Below, one piece after another: positions 1 through 7,052 of a stretch of 8,997 nt of DNA; position 1 is the stretch's first letter; each line of letters begins with the position of its first letter. Position numbers and translations under genes: made by a program. The notes under the pieces were generated by a model. It did no database searches. It was not told the DNA's origin and saw only the letters and a program-made list of their open reading frames with translations. Source of the DNA: an uncultured Marvinbryantia sp. (GTDB lineage Bacteria > Bacillota > Clostridia > Lachnospirales > Lachnospiraceae); assembly GCA_947624335.1 (NCBI GenBank), contig CANQJX010000060.1, positions 1 through 8,997 on the forward strand, read 5' to 3'.

Positions 1-847
1 TGGACGAGTCATCCTGGAACGCAACCCCGATACTCACATGGAAATCCGCGCCTTCCTTGCTCTCGCGCACCTGCCTTTGGATTTTGCCGATCCGTTCCCC
101 GACATAGACGTTGCGGTTTTCATCCTTCGGGATGAAGATAAGCGCCGCAAATTCGTCCCCGCCGATTCTGCCCGGAATATCCTTGTGGAACACGCTGGCA
201 ATGATCTTGCCGTATCTGCGCAGAACACGGTCGCCGATGCTGTGCCCGTACACATCGTTTACTTTCTTAAAATCATCTATGTCGGACAGAAGATAGGCGA
301 CCAGATACTCGTCCGTGTTCTGCTCCATGCGTTCCTCGGCATGCCGCTCAAACGTCATTTTGTTGTATACGCCGGTAAGCTGGTCAAACTCCGCTTTCTC
401 GTTCAGGCCGTCCACCACATGATTCAGCGGATTGGTAACGCTGCGGGACAGCAGGATTCCGGCAATGATACAGATAATGCTGGTAACGATCCCCAGAATC
501 AGGGTCTGCATACGCACGCCCTCATATTCCTGCTTCATGGATTCTTCCGAAATAGAAGACAGCACGCGCCAGATCCCGCAGGGATTGACATGATGCATAT
601 ATTCTCCGTCCACAACGGAAGCGGATTTTTCCTTCCCGATTGACTGGGCCATCTTCTCCGGCAGTTTTTGTCCGCTTTCACCGTCCTGCGACGAATAAAT
701 AATATTATAATCATTGTCTATAATGCGTACCGTAATCTGCTCCGTATCCTTGCTGTATTCAAACACACGGCTCAGTTCGGACGCATAAACGGAACATATC
801 AGAATTGCGTTTTCATTCAATTTTTTGGCAAAGTAAAGACTCTTGTA
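1..847 (-). pseudogene. GGDEF (diguanylate cyclase) half of a frameshifted sensor gene, cut by the window edge
   Basis: This is the downstream part of the gene that starts at 1392, in the other reading frame. Read on the minus strand from 847 it has no stop to the window edge (282 codons). It continues the extracytoplasmic sensor domain (YKSLYFAKKLNENAIL...), then has a second membrane segment (around MQTLILGIVTSIICIIAGIL, about 445-510), and a GGDEF domain that opens with FDQLTGVYNK near 391-359. The active-site motif RIGGDEF is intact (GGDEF at 163-149), as is the upstream SDIDDFKKVNDVYGH substrate/metal-binding stretch, so the domain itself would be expected to make c-di-GMP from two GTP. 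The product-inhibition I-site (RxxD five residues before GGDEF) is not canonical: the sequence there is FHKD, with no arginine. The end of the GGDEF domain lies outside the window. Without its own ribosome binding site this half is probably not translated on its own. Confidence 0.8.
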
Positions 848-1392
848 ATCCCGTTGTATCCGGTACACCAGCCTTCTCGCTGCTTGTCCTCGCTGATCAG
901 CGTTTCCATCTGCGCAAACAACTGGTCCTGATACAGATCTCCCGTTCTGCTGGAAAAGCGGCCCGCCGTATCGCCGTTGCGGTAAACAATGCCGAAGTCG
1001 TTGTAGTTTTCCATCAGGCTGATTCCCAGAAGATTGTCGGAAATCTTCTTTAACGTCTGGATCTTCTCATATTCGTCTTCCGATTGGGTGGGGTCGTACT
1101 CATAGTTATCTGCCTGCGCAAACGCCATGACCGCATTTTCTTCAAGCGCTTCCAAATAGTTATCGATGCTGAGCTTCATCTGCATATTGAGCGCAGAAAG
1201 CAGCGATTCCGTCTTCCTTTCCATCACCTTCTCGGTATCGTTAAGCGTGATAAAAGAAACGATCACAATCGCTATCGTAATCAGCACGATATAGCTTAAC
1301 AACAGCCTGCTTCTGATTTTCCGCAAGCTGTTCTCCAGCTTTCCCTCTTTGCCTTCTTTTTCCTGTTCTTTTGAAGTGTCTTGCTTTGCCAT
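817..1392 (-). CDS. Membrane-anchored sensor half of a diguanylate cyclase, truncated by frameshift (191 aa)
   Basis: The ATG at 1392 follows an AGGAGG site with a 6-nt gap. Residues 1-28 are charged and cytoplasmic (Lys/Glu-rich), 29-50 form a membrane helix (LLLSYIVLITIAIVIVSFI), and the rest resembles the extracytoplasmic Cache-like ligand-binding region of bacterial sensors. After GYNGI the frame runs into nine unrelated codons and a TGA at 819-817, while the other frame continues as YKSLYFAKKLNENA. Inserting one base at 847/848 restores a single protein of more than 460 residues: helix, sensor, helix, GGDEF. As read, the product would be a single-pass protein with an incomplete sensor and no catalytic domain. 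The gene starts 35 nt after recJ, so it is probably co-transcribed. The ligand is unknown. The frameshift may be a real mutation or a base-calling error. Confidence 0.8.
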   Translation of the reverse strand: MAKQDTSKEQEKEGKEGKLENSLRKIRSRLLLSYIVLITIAIVIVSFITLNDTEKVMERKTESLLSALNMQMKLSIDNYLEALEENAVMAFAQADNYEYDPTQSEDEYEKIQTLKKISDNLLGISLMENYNDFGIVYRNGDTAGRFSSRTGDLYQDQLFAQMETLISEDKQREGWCTGYNGITRVFTLPKN

Positions 1393-1398
1393 TGGTTT

Positions 1399-1427
1399 CC
1401 TCCTGTGAGAAATCCTGCCCGCACAGG
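1399..1427 (-). promoter_or_regulatory. Small hairpin overlapping the ribosome binding site of the cyclase gene
   Basis: Between the recJ stop and the cyclase ATG the minus strand has CCTGTG (1427-1422) and CACAGG (1407-1402), a perfect 6-bp inverted repeat with a 14-nt loop. The right arm shares three bases with the AGGAGG site (1404-1399), so folding could partly hide it. This may couple cyclase translation to ribosomes finishing recJ. The stem is short and could be chance. Confidence 0.3.
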
Positions 1428-3161
1428 TCAGCGGTAGTTCAGTATCGTAATCTGAATGCTTCTTTCCCCGTGATACTCGTGTATCGACGGATAATAAGTG
1501 ACAGAAAGCCGTACCTTGCTGCGCCTTCCTAAATATACGCGGTCGGTTTCTTCGCAGCCGTATTTTTCTTCCAGATATTTCCGGAACAGGCGGGCGTCCC
1601 CAAAATAAACGGCGTCCCTGATCGCGCCGGCGTCGTTCATCACTTTCATCCGCACGGTCCTGCCGCTTTGCCCCGCTTCCTTCGCGCTTAAAACGTCCAG
1701 TTCCTTTTCGGCAAAGACAGGCTTGCTGTTTCCTTTCCCATAAGGTTCCAGATAATCCAGTTCGCGAATCAGCTGTTCCGTAATATAGTCAATCGGCATA
1801 GGTACATCAATTACAATTTTAGGCGTCAAATCCTCCTCTGTCAATGTCGTCTGCGCATTTAACCGTCTGCGCAGCTCTTCCACATTTTCTTTTTGCAGCG
1901 AACAGCCCGCCGCCATCGGATGGCCGCCAAAACTCAGGAATAAATCCTTACATTTTTGCAGCTCTTCAAACATCGAATACGCTTCTATCGAGCGTCCCGA
2001 ACCTTTCACCGCGTTCTGCCCTTCTGTCAGCACAAGAACGGGACGGTAATAGCGTTCCCGCAGACGGCCCGCGATAATTCCGGTAAGGCTTTCGTGGCAT
2101 CCGGGCAGATATACAACCAGCACTTTATCGCGGATCATGGAACTGGTCTCGATCAGTTCCACCGCCTGCTCATAGCCTTTTGCCGTCATATCCTTGCGCC
2201 GGTTATTCAGGTTGAGCAGTTCTTCCGCAAGCTCCGTTGCTTCCGCTTCCGAATCCGTCAAGAGCAGATCCAGGGATTTCTTTGCCGTGTCCAGCCTTCC
2301 GCCCGCATTCAGGCAGGGGCCGAGGATAAACCCGATATGATACGCTGTAATTTCTTTTTCCGCCAGGCCGTTTATCTGTATCAGGGCGCGCATGCCCGGA
2401 TTATCTGTCGTTTTTAACTGCAGGAGTCCCTCTTTTACCAGAATACGGTTTTCTCCCGTCAGATCCATCACATCGCCTACAGTTGCGAAACCCGCAAAGG
2501 CAATCAGTTCTTCGCTCTCCCGCTGCAGTATGCCGGCAGCCTCATAAAGGGCTGCGATCAGTTTATAGGCAACTGCCGCCCCGCACAATTCTTTATAGGG
2601 ATACGGGCAGCCTTTCTGATGCGGATTGATCAGCGCGTCGGCAGCCGGAAGAATCGGTCCCGGCTCGTGGTGGTCGGTTACGATTGTGGTCATACCCAGT
2701 TCTCTGGCATAGGCGATCTGTTCTACGGCGGAAATACCGTTGTCGCAGGTGAGGACCGTATCTACGCCCTCGTCGTTCGCCCGCTCGATCAGGCTGCGGT
2801 TCAGCCCATAGCCGTCCAGAATCCGGTCCGGAAGGTCGTAATCCACATTTGCGCCGCACCGGTACAGTCCGCGGTAAAGAATGTAGGTGGCCGTCACGCC
2901 GTCGATATCGTAATCGCCGATAATGCGGATTTTCTTTTGCGCGTCAATCTTCTCCATCAGAATCTTTACCGCTTTGTCACAGCCGAGCAGCAAATGCGGG
3001 CTGTGCAGATTGAGAAGGCTTCCGTTTAAATATTCTTCCACCGCGGCGTCTCCGATCACATCACGGTTACGGATCAGCCGCGCGGTTACCTGATCGATGC
3101 CGAATTTTTCGGCAATCGCTTTAAAATCCGCTCGTTTGGCAGCCACAACCCATTTTTCCAT
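1428..3161 (-). CDS. recJ: Single-stranded-DNA-specific exonuclease RecJ (577 aa)
   Basis: RecJ degrades single-stranded DNA 5' to 3' in the cytoplasm and acts in recombinational repair, mismatch repair and rescue of stalled forks. The DHH phosphoesterase signatures are visible: DYDIDG (83-88), CDNGIS (139-144), TDHHEP (162-167), and the DHHA1 motif GGHPMAAG (412-419). GDVMDLTGENR and CLNAGGRLDTA are further conserved stretches. Length matches the compact RecJ form (about 560-580 residues), without the long C-terminal extension of some Firmicutes. The start is the ATG at 3161: GAGGAG (3173-3168) lies six bases before it, while the in-frame TTG at 3167 directly abuts that site and cannot use it. 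The gene begins 36 nt after secDF and is probably transcribed with it. The stop is TGA. No damage was seen. Confidence 0.96.
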   Translation of the reverse strand: MEKWVVAAKRADFKAIAEKFGIDQVTARLIRNRDVIGDAAVEEYLNGSLLNLHSPHLLLGCDKAVKILMEKIDAQKKIRIIGDYDIDGVTATYILYRGLYRCGANVDYDLPDRILDGYGLNRSLIERANDEGVDTVLTCDNGISAVEQIAYARELGMTTIVTDHHEPGPILPAADALINPHQKGCPYPYKELCGAAVAYKLIAALYEAAGILQRESEELIAFAGFATVGDVMDLTGENRILVKEGLLQLKTTDNPGMRALIQINGLAEKEITAYHIGFILGPCLNAGGRLDTAKKSLDLLLTDSEAEATELAEELLNLNNRRKDMTAKGYEQAVELIETSSMIRDKVLVVYLPGCHESLTGIIAGRLRERYYRPVLVLTEGQNAVKGSGRSIEAYSMFEELQKCKDLFLSFGGHPMAAGCSLQKENVEELRRRLNAQTTLTEEDLTPKIVIDVPMPIDYITEQLIRELDYLEPYGKGNSKPVFAEKELDVLSAKEAGQSGRTVRMKVMNDAGAIRDAVYFGDARLFRKYLEEKYGCEETDRVYLGRRSKVRLSVTYYPSIHEYHGERSIQITILNYR

Positions 3162-3167
3162 AAACAA

Positions 3168-3173
3168 CTCCTC
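3168..3173 (-). promoter_or_regulatory. Ribosome binding site that fixes the recJ start
   Basis: GAGGAG on the minus strand, six bases before the ATG at 3161-3159. An in-frame TTG begins at 3167, immediately after the site, which is too close for initiation; the ATG is therefore preferred. Confidence 0.75.
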
Positions 3174-3197
3174 TACTGCCGAAGCGACGCCCGTACT

Positions 3198-5372
3198 CTA
3201 TTTTTTCTTTTTCTGCTGCTTTTTCCCCTGCGTTTTTTTCTGCAGCTTCGTCTTCATCACATACCACAGCGGACCGGTAATACATACGGAGGAATAACCG
3301 CCGCATACGATGCCCGCCATCAGCGGAAGCGCAAATTCGCGGATGGAGCTGACGCCGAGGATAAACAGCACCGCTACCATAATAAAGGTGGTCAGAGACG
3401 TATAAATACTTCTGGTCAGCGTCTGCGTGATGCTCAGGTTTACGATGTCTTCCATCGATTCGTTTTTCTTCATCGTCTTTAAATGTTCGCGGATACGGTC
3501 GAAAATAACGATCGTCGCGTTGATCGAATAACCTACGATCGTCAGCATGCAGGCGATAAAGGTATTGCCCACGCTGATCCAGAGCAGCGCGTAGCAGGCG
3601 AGCACAACCAGCACGTCATGGATCAGCGCTGCAACGGCGCTGGTCGCAAAACGGATGTCGCTGAAGCGGAACCAGATGTACAGGAGCATCAGGATCGTCG
3701 CGATAATCACCGCTACAATGGCGTTGCTTCTCATTTCAGAACTGATCGTGGAGGAAATGCTCTCTGTCGAGATCAGCGATTCGTCCACGCCAAACTTTTC
3801 TGCCAGGTCCGCCGCCATCTGCTGACGTTCATCCGTGTTGAGCACTCTGGTCTTAATGATAACCTGATTTCCGCCGGTTACTTTTTGCATCTGGATTCCC
3901 GGATCCCCGGTCACGTTCTGAACCACCGGTTTTACCTGCTGCTCCAGTTCTTCGATGGAATAATCTTCCTGGAACGTTACCGTGGTCGACGTACCGCCGA
4001 TAAAATCAAGGCTGTAATTTAAAATATAGCCGTCCGTTCCTTTGTGAACCAGCATCATCGCCGGTCCGACAAGGATCAGCACCAGAGAAATCAAAAAGAA
4101 CAATTTTCTCCTGCCGACAAAATTGATCGCTTTGCGTTCCTTCGCCCTGCCGTAATATTTTTCATCCTGTACGCCGAGCGTATAAACCGCGTTCATAAGC
4201 AGTCTGGATATCACGCACGCCGTAAACATGGAAAGTACGATACCAAGCGCCAGCGTCTGCGCAAAGCCCTTGATGCTGCCCGTTCCCCGCCATGCAAGGA
4301 CGGCCGCCGCGATCAGGGTAGTGATATTTCCGTCCAGGATTGCGGAAAGCGCTTTCTGGAAACCGGTTTTGATCGCCATGCGCACCGGCTTGTCCTGCGC
4401 GATCTCCTCACGGATACGCGCATAAATGATTACATTGGCGTCTACCGCCATACCGATGGAAAGGATGATACCCGCGATACCCGGAAGGGTAAGGGTTAAG
4501 TCAAACGCATTCAGTGCAAGCAGCATCAGTTCCGTATAAATCAGAAGGGACGCGCCCGCAACCAGGCCGGGCACCAGATAGGCCGCGGCCATAAAGAGAA
4601 TCACCAGCACAAGCCCGATTATGCCCGCGGTAATGCTGGTAGAAATCGCTTTTGCGCCAAGCTGCGCGCCGACCACATTGGAACGCAGTTCTTCCAGTTC
4701 CAGCGAAAGAGAACCAATGCGGATCGAAGAGGCAAGCCGTTCCGCTTCCTCGTGGTTCGCCATGCCGGTAATCTGCGCGGTGCCGCCTGTAATCGCGGTC
4801 TGCACCACCGGCGCGCTGATAATTTCGCCGTCGTAAACAATATTGATCACTTTGCCGATATTTGCCGTTGTCGCATCGGCAAATTTTTTGCTTCCCTCGC
4901 TCGTTAAGACAAGCTCTACAATGTCGCGGGTGTTGCCCATGTCGTCCGGCGCGGTGCCCGCGCTTGCCGTCTCTATATCCGTGCCGTTCAGCACAAGCGT
5001 ACCGTCCGTCAGTTCAAAAGTCAGAGAGCCCGGTTTTCCAAGTTCCTCCAGAATCGTCTCCGCATCCGATACGCCGGGGATCTCGATGTTGATGCGGTCG
5101 GAACCTTCCTGGTAAACCTGCGCTTCTGTACTGTAGCCGTCCACACGCTGCTGCAGTTTATAAACGGTATCGTTCATATCTTCTTTCGAGGGCGTTTCCT
5201 CCCCCACCGCCTGATATGTGATGCTGACGCCGCCCGACAGATCCAGGCCAAGGAAGATATTTCTTGCCGCGCCCGTTTTGGTCGGGCCGAAGCCTACGAT
5301 CGTCGTAAATCCAAGCAGCAGCACCAGAACCGCCGCTCCGATCACTACCGCTAACGATTTGTTCTTGTTCAT
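3198..5372 (-). CDS. secDF: Fused protein-export membrane protein SecDF (724 aa)
   Basis: SecDF uses the proton-motive force to help pull proteins through SecYEG on the outer face of the membrane. The SecD half (about 1-400) has an N-terminal helix (7-27), the signature LGLDLSGG (41-48), a rather short extracytoplasmic P1 domain (about 50-240), SLSLELEELRSNVVGAQLG before helix 2, and GMAVDANVIIYARIREE (307-323) with the conserved Asp311. The SecF half (about 415-710) has SLDFIGGT (454-461), a second extracytoplasmic domain, and GYSINATIVIFDRIRE (614-629) followed by the conserved Arg654. Alanine occupies position 620, where many SecF proteins have Asp. The C-terminus is a lysine-rich tail. 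The ATG at 5372 follows AGAGGA with an 8-nt gap. The stop is TAG. It sits between the SCIFF genes and recJ, likely in one operon. Confidence 0.96.
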   Translation of the reverse strand: MNKNKSLAVVIGAAVLVLLLGFTTIVGFGPTKTGAARNIFLGLDLSGGVSITYQAVGEETPSKEDMNDTVYKLQQRVDGYSTEAQVYQEGSDRINIEIPGVSDAETILEELGKPGSLTFELTDGTLVLNGTDIETASAGTAPDDMGNTRDIVELVLTSEGSKKFADATTANIGKVINIVYDGEIISAPVVQTAITGGTAQITGMANHEEAERLASSIRIGSLSLELEELRSNVVGAQLGAKAISTSITAGIIGLVLVILFMAAAYLVPGLVAGASLLIYTELMLLALNAFDLTLTLPGIAGIILSIGMAVDANVIIYARIREEIAQDKPVRMAIKTGFQKALSAILDGNITTLIAAAVLAWRGTGSIKGFAQTLALGIVLSMFTACVISRLLMNAVYTLGVQDEKYYGRAKERKAINFVGRRKLFFLISLVLILVGPAMMLVHKGTDGYILNYSLDFIGGTSTTVTFQEDYSIEELEQQVKPVVQNVTGDPGIQMQKVTGGNQVIIKTRVLNTDERQQMAADLAEKFGVDESLISTESISSTISSEMRSNAIVAVIIATILMLLYIWFRFSDIRFATSAVAALIHDVLVVLACYALLWISVGNTFIACMLTIVGYSINATIVIFDRIREHLKTMKKNESMEDIVNLSITQTLTRSIYTSLTTFIMVAVLFILGVSSIREFALPLMAGIVCGGYSSVCITGPLWYVMKTKLQKKTQGKKQQKKKK

Positions 5373-5387
5373 GGTTCTTTTCCTCTT

Positions 5388-5414
5388 TTCTTCTTAAATA
5401 ATTCTTCTTAAATA
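5388..5414 (-). repeat. Two 13-nt direct repeats in the secDF leader
   Basis: On the minus strand TATTTAAGAAGAA occurs twice, at 5414-5402 and 5400-5388, separated by one base (14-nt period). They lie in the short leader just upstream of the secDF ribosome binding site and just downstream of a TATAAT box. They could arise by slippage in A-rich leader sequence; no function can be read from them. Confidence 0.7.
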
Positions 5415-5417
5415 TTT

Positions 5418-5446
5418 ATTATAAGATCATCCGTCTTCCTGCGCAA
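5418..5446 (-). promoter_or_regulatory. Possible internal promoter for secDF
   Basis: The minus strand has a perfect TATAAT (5423-5418) with TTGCGC 17 bases upstream (5446-5441; three of six bases match the -35 consensus). It overlaps the last codons of the intact-length scfB frame and would start transcripts about 40 nt before secDF. The -10 box is excellent and the -35 box weak; AT-rich leaders can produce TATAAT by chance. Confidence 0.45.
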
Positions 5447-5507
5447 GTGCGGCTTTGATCATAATTGCGCACTCCACGCGCTTTCTCTGCACTTCGCAGC
5501 CAATGTC
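5427..5507 (-). pseudogene. C-terminal tail of scfB left beyond the in-frame TAG
   Basis: In frame with scfB, right after the TAG at 5510-5508, 26 sense codons follow before a TGA at 5429-5427. They read DIGCEVQRKRVEC, then AIMIKAALAQEDG, which looks like the normal C-terminus of SCIFF maturases. The cysteine in IGCE (position 432 of the restored 454-residue protein) would be the last cysteine of the SPASM motif. The preserved coding sense implies that the stop is recent, is read through, or is a sequence error. Confidence 0.7.
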
Positions 5508-6791
5508 CTACGCGTCGTTGATCGTTGCGTGGAACTGATACGAATTGGCGGCGCACCCGCCGCTGCAGTAAAATCTTGCAAAGCACTTTTTACATTTTTC
5601 TTTCGTATATACATTGCAGTTTTTAAACTGATCGCAGATATCGGCGCGCTTTACGCCTTCGTCTACGTTTCCCATCAAAAATTCCTCACGCCCGACAAAC
5701 TGGTGGCAGGGATAAAGGTCGCCCCACGGCGTAACCGCCAGATATTCCGTACCCGACCCGCATCCGGAAAGCCGTTTGTAAACGCACGGCCCGCCTGTCA
5801 GATCAACCATGAAATGGAAAAAGGTAAATCCGTTTCCCGCTTTCTCGCGCCGGATCATTTCCCGCGCCAGCCGGTCATACTGATCGCAGATATAGGGAAT
5901 ATCTTCTTCCCGAAGCGCATAGTCCTCGTTTTGCGCCGCTACCACGGGCTCTATGGAAATCTGCCGGAAGCCAAGATCCGCCAGATGAAGCACGTCCTCG
6001 CAGAAATCCAGATTGTGTCTGGTAAAGGTTCCGCGCACATAATATCTGCTCTGCCCTCTGCTTTCCGCGAATTTCCGGAATTTCGGCAGGATCAGGCTGT
6101 AGCTTCCTTTTCCGTTTCGGAACGGGCGCATTCTGTCATGTATTTCCGGGCGTCCGTCGATGCTTAAGACAACGTTCGCCATCTCGCGGTTGCAAAACTC
6201 CATCACTTCTTCATTTAAAAGCACGCCGTTTGTCGTTAACGTAAAGCGGAAGTTTTTGTTATGGATTTTTTCCTGCTCCCTGCCGTATGCCACAAGGTCT
6301 TTGACAACCTGCCAGTTCATCAGCGGCTCGCCGCCGAAAAAGTCCACTTCCAGATTGCGGCGGTTTCCGGAATTTGCAATCAGAAAATCCAGCGCCTTCT
6401 TGCCTACGTCATAGCTCATCAGCGCCCTGCGCCCGTGATATTCGCCTTCCTGCGCAAAGCAATAGCGGCACGCAAGGTTACAGTCATGCGCTATATGCAG
6501 GCAGAGCGCCTTTACCACCGTCTGGCGCTTTTTAAAATCCAGAATCGCATCCTCGTAGATGTCTTCTGTAAACAGTTGCCCCGCTTCTTTTAATTCCCTG
6601 CATTCGCGCAGGGCATCCGCCGTTTCCCGTTCACCGTAAACAGGCGCGAGTTCCGCCTGTATCTGCGCTTCTGTCTTTTGCCGGTTGAAAAGCGCGATCA
6701 CATCGTAAACGACGTCGTCCGCCACATGGACCGCTCCGCTGTTTGTATCCAAAACAATGTTGAATCCATTGTTTTTATATTGGTGAACCAC
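5508..6791 (-). CDS. scfB: Radical SAM/SPASM thioether-forming SCIFF peptide maturase ScfB, cut short by an in-frame TAG (427 aa)
   Basis: ScfB-type enzymes use S-adenosylmethionine and iron-sulfur clusters to crosslink cysteine sulfurs of the SCIFF precursor to backbone carbons, giving a ranthipeptide. Residues 1-80 match the PqqD-like leader-binding domain (MVHQYKNNGFNIVLD). The radical SAM cysteines are CNLACRYC (104, 108, 111), followed by FFGGEPLMNW (151-160). The SPASM region shows C344-x12-G357-x4-C362 and then C400-x2-C403-x5-C409-x3-C413. The frame stops at TAG after INDA; family members continue, and so does this DNA, to about 454 residues. The missing tail holds the final SPASM cysteine, which in the related anSME enzymes ligates auxiliary cluster II, so the protein as read may be unstable or inactive. 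The start is GTG at 6791, with AGGAG seven bases upstream and no better ATG. It lies downstream of its substrate gene scfA. Confidence 0.92.
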   Translation of the reverse strand: MVHQYKNNGFNIVLDTNSGAVHVADDVVYDVIALFNRQKTEAQIQAELAPVYGERETADALRECRELKEAGQLFTEDIYEDAILDFKKRQTVVKALCLHIAHDCNLACRYCFAQEGEYHGRRALMSYDVGKKALDFLIANSGNRRNLEVDFFGGEPLMNWQVVKDLVAYGREQEKIHNKNFRFTLTTNGVLLNEEVMEFCNREMANVVLSIDGRPEIHDRMRPFRNGKGSYSLILPKFRKFAESRGQSRYYVRGTFTRHNLDFCEDVLHLADLGFRQISIEPVVAAQNEDYALREEDIPYICDQYDRLAREMIRREKAGNGFTFFHFMVDLTGGPCVYKRLSGCGSGTEYLAVTPWGDLYPCHQFVGREEFLMGNVDEGVKRADICDQFKNCNVYTKEKCKKCFARFYCSGGCAANSYQFHATINDA

Positions 6792-6798
6792 GATTATG

Positions 6799-6803
6799 CT
6801 CCT
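6799..6803 (-). promoter_or_regulatory. Ribosome binding site supporting the GTG start of scfB
   Basis: AGGAG on the minus strand, seven bases before GTG at 6791-6789. The protein begins VHQYKNNG right after it, as expected for the family, so the GTG is very probably the real start. Confidence 0.7.
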
Positions 6804-6814
6804 ATCCTACAACT

Positions 6815-6845
6815 AATAAGCAGCGAAGGTCATCCGCTGCTTATT
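6815..6845 (-). terminator. Perfect 11-bp hairpin between scfA and scfB; possible attenuator or mRNA-stabilising stem
   Basis: The minus strand has AATAAGCAGCG (6845-6835), a 9-nt loop, then CGCTGCTTATT (6825-6815), a perfect inverted repeat. It is the only structure between the precursor stop (6866) and the maturase start (6791). The bases after the arm (AGTTGTAGG) are not a run of T, so it is at best a weak intrinsic terminator. A partial terminator, or a stem protecting the 3' end of a processed scfA transcript, would both give more peptide than enzyme. Confidence 0.6.
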
Positions 6846-6865
6846 TGTCTGACTTATCTTAAAAT

Positions 6866-7018
6866 TTAAAAACTCTGTTTTCTGTTTTCGCAACTCTGGT
6901 TTCCTACTGTGCATGAAGTTTTGCAGGCTGACTGGCAGGATGTCTGGCACTCGCCGCACCCGCCTTTTTTTAAAGTATTTTGCAGATTCTTTGTGTTTAG
7001 CGTCTTAATATGCTTCAT
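6866..7018 (-). CDS. scfA: SCIFF six-cysteine ranthipeptide precursor ScfA (50 aa)
   Basis: This short gene encodes the peptide substrate of ScfB. It begins MKHIKTLNTKNLQ, the very conserved leader of SCIFF peptides, then KKGGCGECQTSCQSACKTSC and TVGNQSC, giving exactly six cysteines (21, 24, 28, 32, 36, 43). The tail ENRKQSF extends past the last cysteine, and the stop is TAA (6868-6866). The ATG at 7018 follows AAGGAGG with a 7-nt gap. In this family the leader (about 1-20) is bound by the maturase and cysteines become thioether-linked to nearby residues; the biological role of the mature peptide is not settled. The gene directly precedes its maturase, and a good promoter with a palindrome lies just upstream. 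Confidence 0.95.
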   Translation of the reverse strand: MKHIKTLNTKNLQNTLKKGGCGECQTSCQSACKTSCTVGNQSCENRKQSF

Positions 7019-7052
7019 TGCCCGTCCTCCTTAATCTCATAACTCTTGGTAA

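Noticed and set aside
38..643. Long plus-strand open frame (201 codons) opposite the GGDEF region
   Set aside because: The minus strand here gives clear GGDEF-domain sequence without stops; the plus frame has no recognisable domain and is an antisense shadow.
3159..3200. secDF and recJ are in the same frame across the TAG, hinting at a readthrough fusion
   Set aside because: recJ has its own well-spaced ribosome binding site and ATG, and the 12 codons between the TAG and this ATG look like leader sequence. Being in frame has a one-in-three chance.
3483..4499. Long plus-strand open frames opposite secDF
   Set aside because: They lie fully inside a strongly supported SecDF gene, have odd His/Arg-rich composition and no good ribosome binding sites.
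5508..5510. UAG recoded as a sense codon in this organism
   Set aside because: secDF ends at a TAG exactly where the family ends and just before the recJ ribosome binding site, so UAG works as a stop here. Local readthrough at scfB cannot be excluded.
5529..6593. Plus-strand open frames opposite scfB
   Set aside because: scfB is supported by radical SAM and SPASM motifs; these frames have no family resemblance.
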